A DNA stretch of 9,483 bases from CAZTWC01 sp964617105 [NCBI: uncultured Myxococcia bacterium]. GTDB lineage: Bacteria > CAZTWC01. The notes under the pieces are model-generated. The model searched no databases. It had not been told where the DNA came from and was given only the letters and a program-made list of their open reading frames with translations. Positions 7,604 to 9,483 of the stretch are shown piece after piece. Position 1 is the stretch's first letter. Every line of letters begins with the position of its first letter. The position numbers were made by a program, and so were the translations under genes. The DNA lies in assembly GCA_964617105.1 (NCBI GenBank), contig CAZTWC010000020.1, positions 15,022 through 24,504 on the forward strand, given 5' to 3'.

Positions 7604-8169
7604 TGAGAGGTTGGCAAATCTCTAAAAAGAGTACTATAATAGTTACCCTGGCCATTTTGGTAATGGTCTTTGGCGCTGGTTTTATTGCTGTGGGACCAGC
7701 TTTGAAATATACTTTTTTCAATCCAGCGGTCTGCTTTTATTGCCATCACCAGGAAGAAAAAAACTGGCAACCGCCCAACTTTGATCATGGACATTGCCTC
7801 AACTGCCACAATCTAAATCTTTCTATGCTGGGCTCACCTCCTCCCACCGAATTTTTGGCTGATTCTGAGGCAGTAAACCGTCATTGCCGCAATTGCCACC
7901 ACCAAATAGGCCAGATCACAGAAAATACACCTCAAAATGCTGAGAAGAAAACTGCCATTAAAAGCAGCATTTTATTTTCTCATCGTATCCACTTAGTTGA
8001 AGTTGAGCAATGCACCGACTGCCATTACAATATTGCCCACGACCGGGGCGATCCGGGCACCGGGCGGCCGCCGAAAAAACTGTGCCACCAGTGTCACATG
8101 CTGGATATCGAGAGGCCGGTAGACGATCTCTCCTGCCAGCGCTGTCACCAGGTTAGATTTATAAGATAG
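7603..8169 (+). CDS. Six-heme cytochrome c with N-terminal membrane anchor
   Basis: This is a 188-residue protein with a basic N-terminus, one uncleaved-looking membrane helix (about residues 11-33) and six CxxCH motifs at C44, C65, C95, C137, C161 and C178. The segment FSHRIHLVEVEQCTDCHYNIAHD follows the F.H..H...C..CH...H pattern of NapC/NirT and cytochrome c7-like proteins. Nine further histidines can act as distal ligands. It would sit on the outer face of the membrane and pass electrons between a membrane quinol site and soluble or partner cytochromes. The ATG overlaps the upstream TAA by one base and has AGGG at 7591-7594, so translation is coupled to the propeller gene. Its anchor is at the opposite end from that of the seven-heme cytochrome. 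It is shorter than typical NapC (about 200 residues, four hemes) and has two more hemes, so it is not a standard NapC. Confidence 0.88.
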   Translation: MRGWQISKKSTIIVTLAILVMVFGAGFIAVGPALKYTFFNPAVCFYCHHQEEKNWQPPNFDHGHCLNCHNLNLSMLGSPPPTEFLADSEAVNRHCRNCHHQIGQITENTPQNAEKKTAIKSSILFSHRIHLVEVEQCTDCHYNIAHDRGDPGTGRPPKKLCHQCHMLDIERPVDDLSCQRCHQVRFIR

Positions 8170-8210
8170 TGCCAGAAATAATAAAACTTTGAGATAATGG
8201 ATTTAATAGA

Positions 8211-9483
8211 ATGTTGAACCAAGTTGATCTGTTACTTTTGATTGTAGCCCTGTTATGCTTTTCCCATGGAGTATTCAGGAGGGTCAGGCTGTGGTCGGTT
8301 GGCGTGCCTGATATTATTCCCTCTGTTTTTGACCGGCAAATTTTCAAGCAGCGGCTAAAAAATCTGGCGGCCCAAATTTTTAGTCACAAAAAAATTCTGC
8401 AGCAACCCTATCCCGGGTTGATGCACCTGTTGATCTTCTACGGATTTTCCATCCCTTTGCTGGTGATAATTTTGGTCAACCTGGGTATTTTTCCCCGTTT
8501 GCCAGGACCGATCTCCTCTATTCTATCGCTGCTTTTAGATATATGCGGCCTGGCCGGCTGCCTGGGAATTCTTCTGGCTATGGCCCGCAGATACATTATC
8601 AAGCCAGATAACTTGCTGCAAAAAAGTGAAGACAACCTGATATTAGCCTTGATTTTATCTATATTGGTTTTTGGCTTTTTGGTAGAGGGCTTTAGGATCT
8701 ATATCACCCTTCCGGAGATGCGCCCCCTGGCACCGGTAGGCCTGATCATAGCCAAATTTATCTCCATCTTTTCACCCTCTCAAAGTGTGGTGGCGGTGCT
8801 GCACCAAATAAGTTGGCGGCTCCATCTTTTCTCTGTGCTGTTTTTTATCGGCTATTTGCCCTATTCCAAACTATTTCATTTGATTTCCGCGCCGCTAAAT
8901 ATCTTTTTTGCCGACTTAACTCCAGGTGGAGTTCTTAGCAAATACGATGATCTGGAGCAGACCATCGAAGATGGCAACAACATCGGGGTTTCCGTTTTAA
9001 AGGAGTATCGAGACAAAGATATCATGGACTTTGACGCCTGTGTCAAGTGCGGCCGCTGCGAAGACTTCTGTCCCTGCCATATCTCTGGTAAACCACTGAG
9101 CCCCAAGCAGGTAATTGAGGACTTTCACCAACATTTGCAGGGTTATGGCCCCAAAATTTTGGCTGCCAAAGGTGAAGATGTGGAACTGCCCATGCTATAC
9201 GATGAGGCGGTAAAAGAGGACGCTATTTGGGCTTGCACCACTTGCCTGGCCTGCCTAGAGCAATGTCCGGTTAATATCAGGGTGCCCAACAAACTGGTTG
9301 ATATCCGCCGCTATCTGGTCACCATGGAGGGACAACATCCCAACGAGATGAACCTGGTATTCAAGGGGCTGGAAAACAACTCCAATCCCTGGAACCTGGG
9401 GATGAATATGCGGGCCGACTGGGCCGAAGGGCTGGATATAAAAATATTGGGTGATACTGATGATACCCAGATAGATATACTCT
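8211..9483 (+). CDS. Heme b membrane/HdrD-type iron-sulfur fusion protein (HdrDE/DsrMK-like), 3' end outside window
   Basis: The reading frame is open from ATG 8211 to the window edge (424 codons seen). Residues 4-20 and about 69-227 hold five to six membrane helices with histidines suited to bind heme b (H72, H198, H205, H223), as in NarI, HdrE and DsrM. Next come two ferredoxin-type motifs: C277, C280, C283, C287 and C342, C345, C348, C352. An HdrD-like ENNSNPWNLG...RADWAEGL segment at 388-408 follows. The CCG cysteine-rich domains expected in HdrD, DsrK and GlpC relatives would lie beyond the edge. Related proteins join quinone chemistry in the membrane to iron-sulfur chemistry on the cytoplasmic side. 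The gene is 41 bases after the six-heme cytochrome, with only a weak GGAT ribosome site. Fusion of the membrane and iron-sulfur parts is common in this family. The substrate (disulfide, flavoprotein partner or other) is unknown. Confidence 0.85.
   Translation, partial: MLNQVDLLLLIVALLCFSHGVFRRVRLWSVGVPDIIPSVFDRQIFKQRLKNLAAQIFSHKKILQQPYPGLMHLLIFYGFSIPLLVIILVNLGIFPRLPGPISSILSLLLDICGLAGCLGILLAMARRYIIKPDNLLQKSEDNLILALILSILVFGFLVEGFRIYITLPEMRPLAPVGLIIAKFISIFSPSQSVVAVLHQISWRLHLFSVLFFIGYLPYSKLFHLISAPLNIFFADLTPGGVLSKYDDLEQTIEDGNNIGVSVLKEYRDKDIMDFDACVKCGRCEDFCPCHISGKPLSPKQVIEDFHQHLQGYGPKILAAKGEDVELPMLYDEAVKEDAIWACTTCLACLEQCPVNIRVPNKLVDIRRYLVTMEGQHPNEMNLVFKGLENNSNPWNLGMNMRADWAEGLDIKILGDTDDTQIDIL

Noticed and set aside
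8197-8217. ATG at 8197 as start of the last gene
   Set aside because: That frame stops after six codons; ATG 8211 opens the long frame.
1-9483. Mobile elements, CRISPR repeats, tRNA or other RNA genes
   Set aside because: I found no repeat arrays, transposase-like proteins or RNA-like stretches; nearly all bases are in well-supported genes.

Overview
The window is a densely packed, entirely plus-strand piece of a bacterial chromosome. It holds the end of a housekeeping pair (RNase Y and YmdB) followed by a seven-gene cluster for a membrane-bound, multiheme and iron-sulfur electron-transfer machine. The last gene runs off the right edge. I see no rRNA, tRNA, CRISPR array, insertion sequence or phage gene, and no intergenic gap longer than about 80 bases. 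The remaining short reading frames look like shadows of the real genes.

Organism: the rny-ymdB pair is common in Firmicutes and in many other, often anaerobic or deep-branching, phyla, and RNase Y is absent from E. coli-like bacteria. TTG/GTG starts are frequent and base composition is moderate. The cluster carries 13 c-type heme motifs, a Tat-type molybdopterin-family protein, NrfD-type and HdrD-type subunits. This points to an anaerobically respiring or syntrophic bacterium. I cannot assign a phylum from the sequence alone.

Layout: 2-142 is the C-terminus of RNase Y. 168-968 is the YmdB phosphodiesterase. A plausible sigma70-type promoter lies at 975-1004. Then follow a seven-heme cytochrome c with a C-terminal membrane anchor (1045-1908), an NrfD/PsrC-type quinone-interacting membrane subunit (1920-3071), a four-cluster ferredoxin subunit (3055-3714) and a Tat-exported molybdopterin-oxidoreductase-family protein (3764-6259). 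After these come an exported beta-propeller-like protein without recognisable cofactor sites (6263-7603), a six-heme cytochrome c with an N-terminal anchor (7603-8169), and the start of a fusion of a heme b membrane domain with an HdrD/DsrK-type iron-sulfur domain (8211 to window end).

How the parts may work together (inference): NrfD, the four-cluster protein and the molybdopterin-family protein form the core known from polysulfide reductase, Qrc and alternative complex III. The two anchored multiheme cytochromes would carry electrons on the outer face of the membrane. The HdrDE/DsrMK-like protein would connect the quinone pool to an iron-sulfur domain that is cytoplasmic in related proteins. 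This combination resembles Qrc, Hmc and DsrMKJOP complexes but does not match the gene order or content of any of them that I know. The catalytic-type subunit has no cysteine where the molybdenum ligand is normally found. The cluster is therefore a candidate for an uncharacterised quinone/cytochrome electron-transfer complex rather than a simple polysulfide or thiosulfate reductase.
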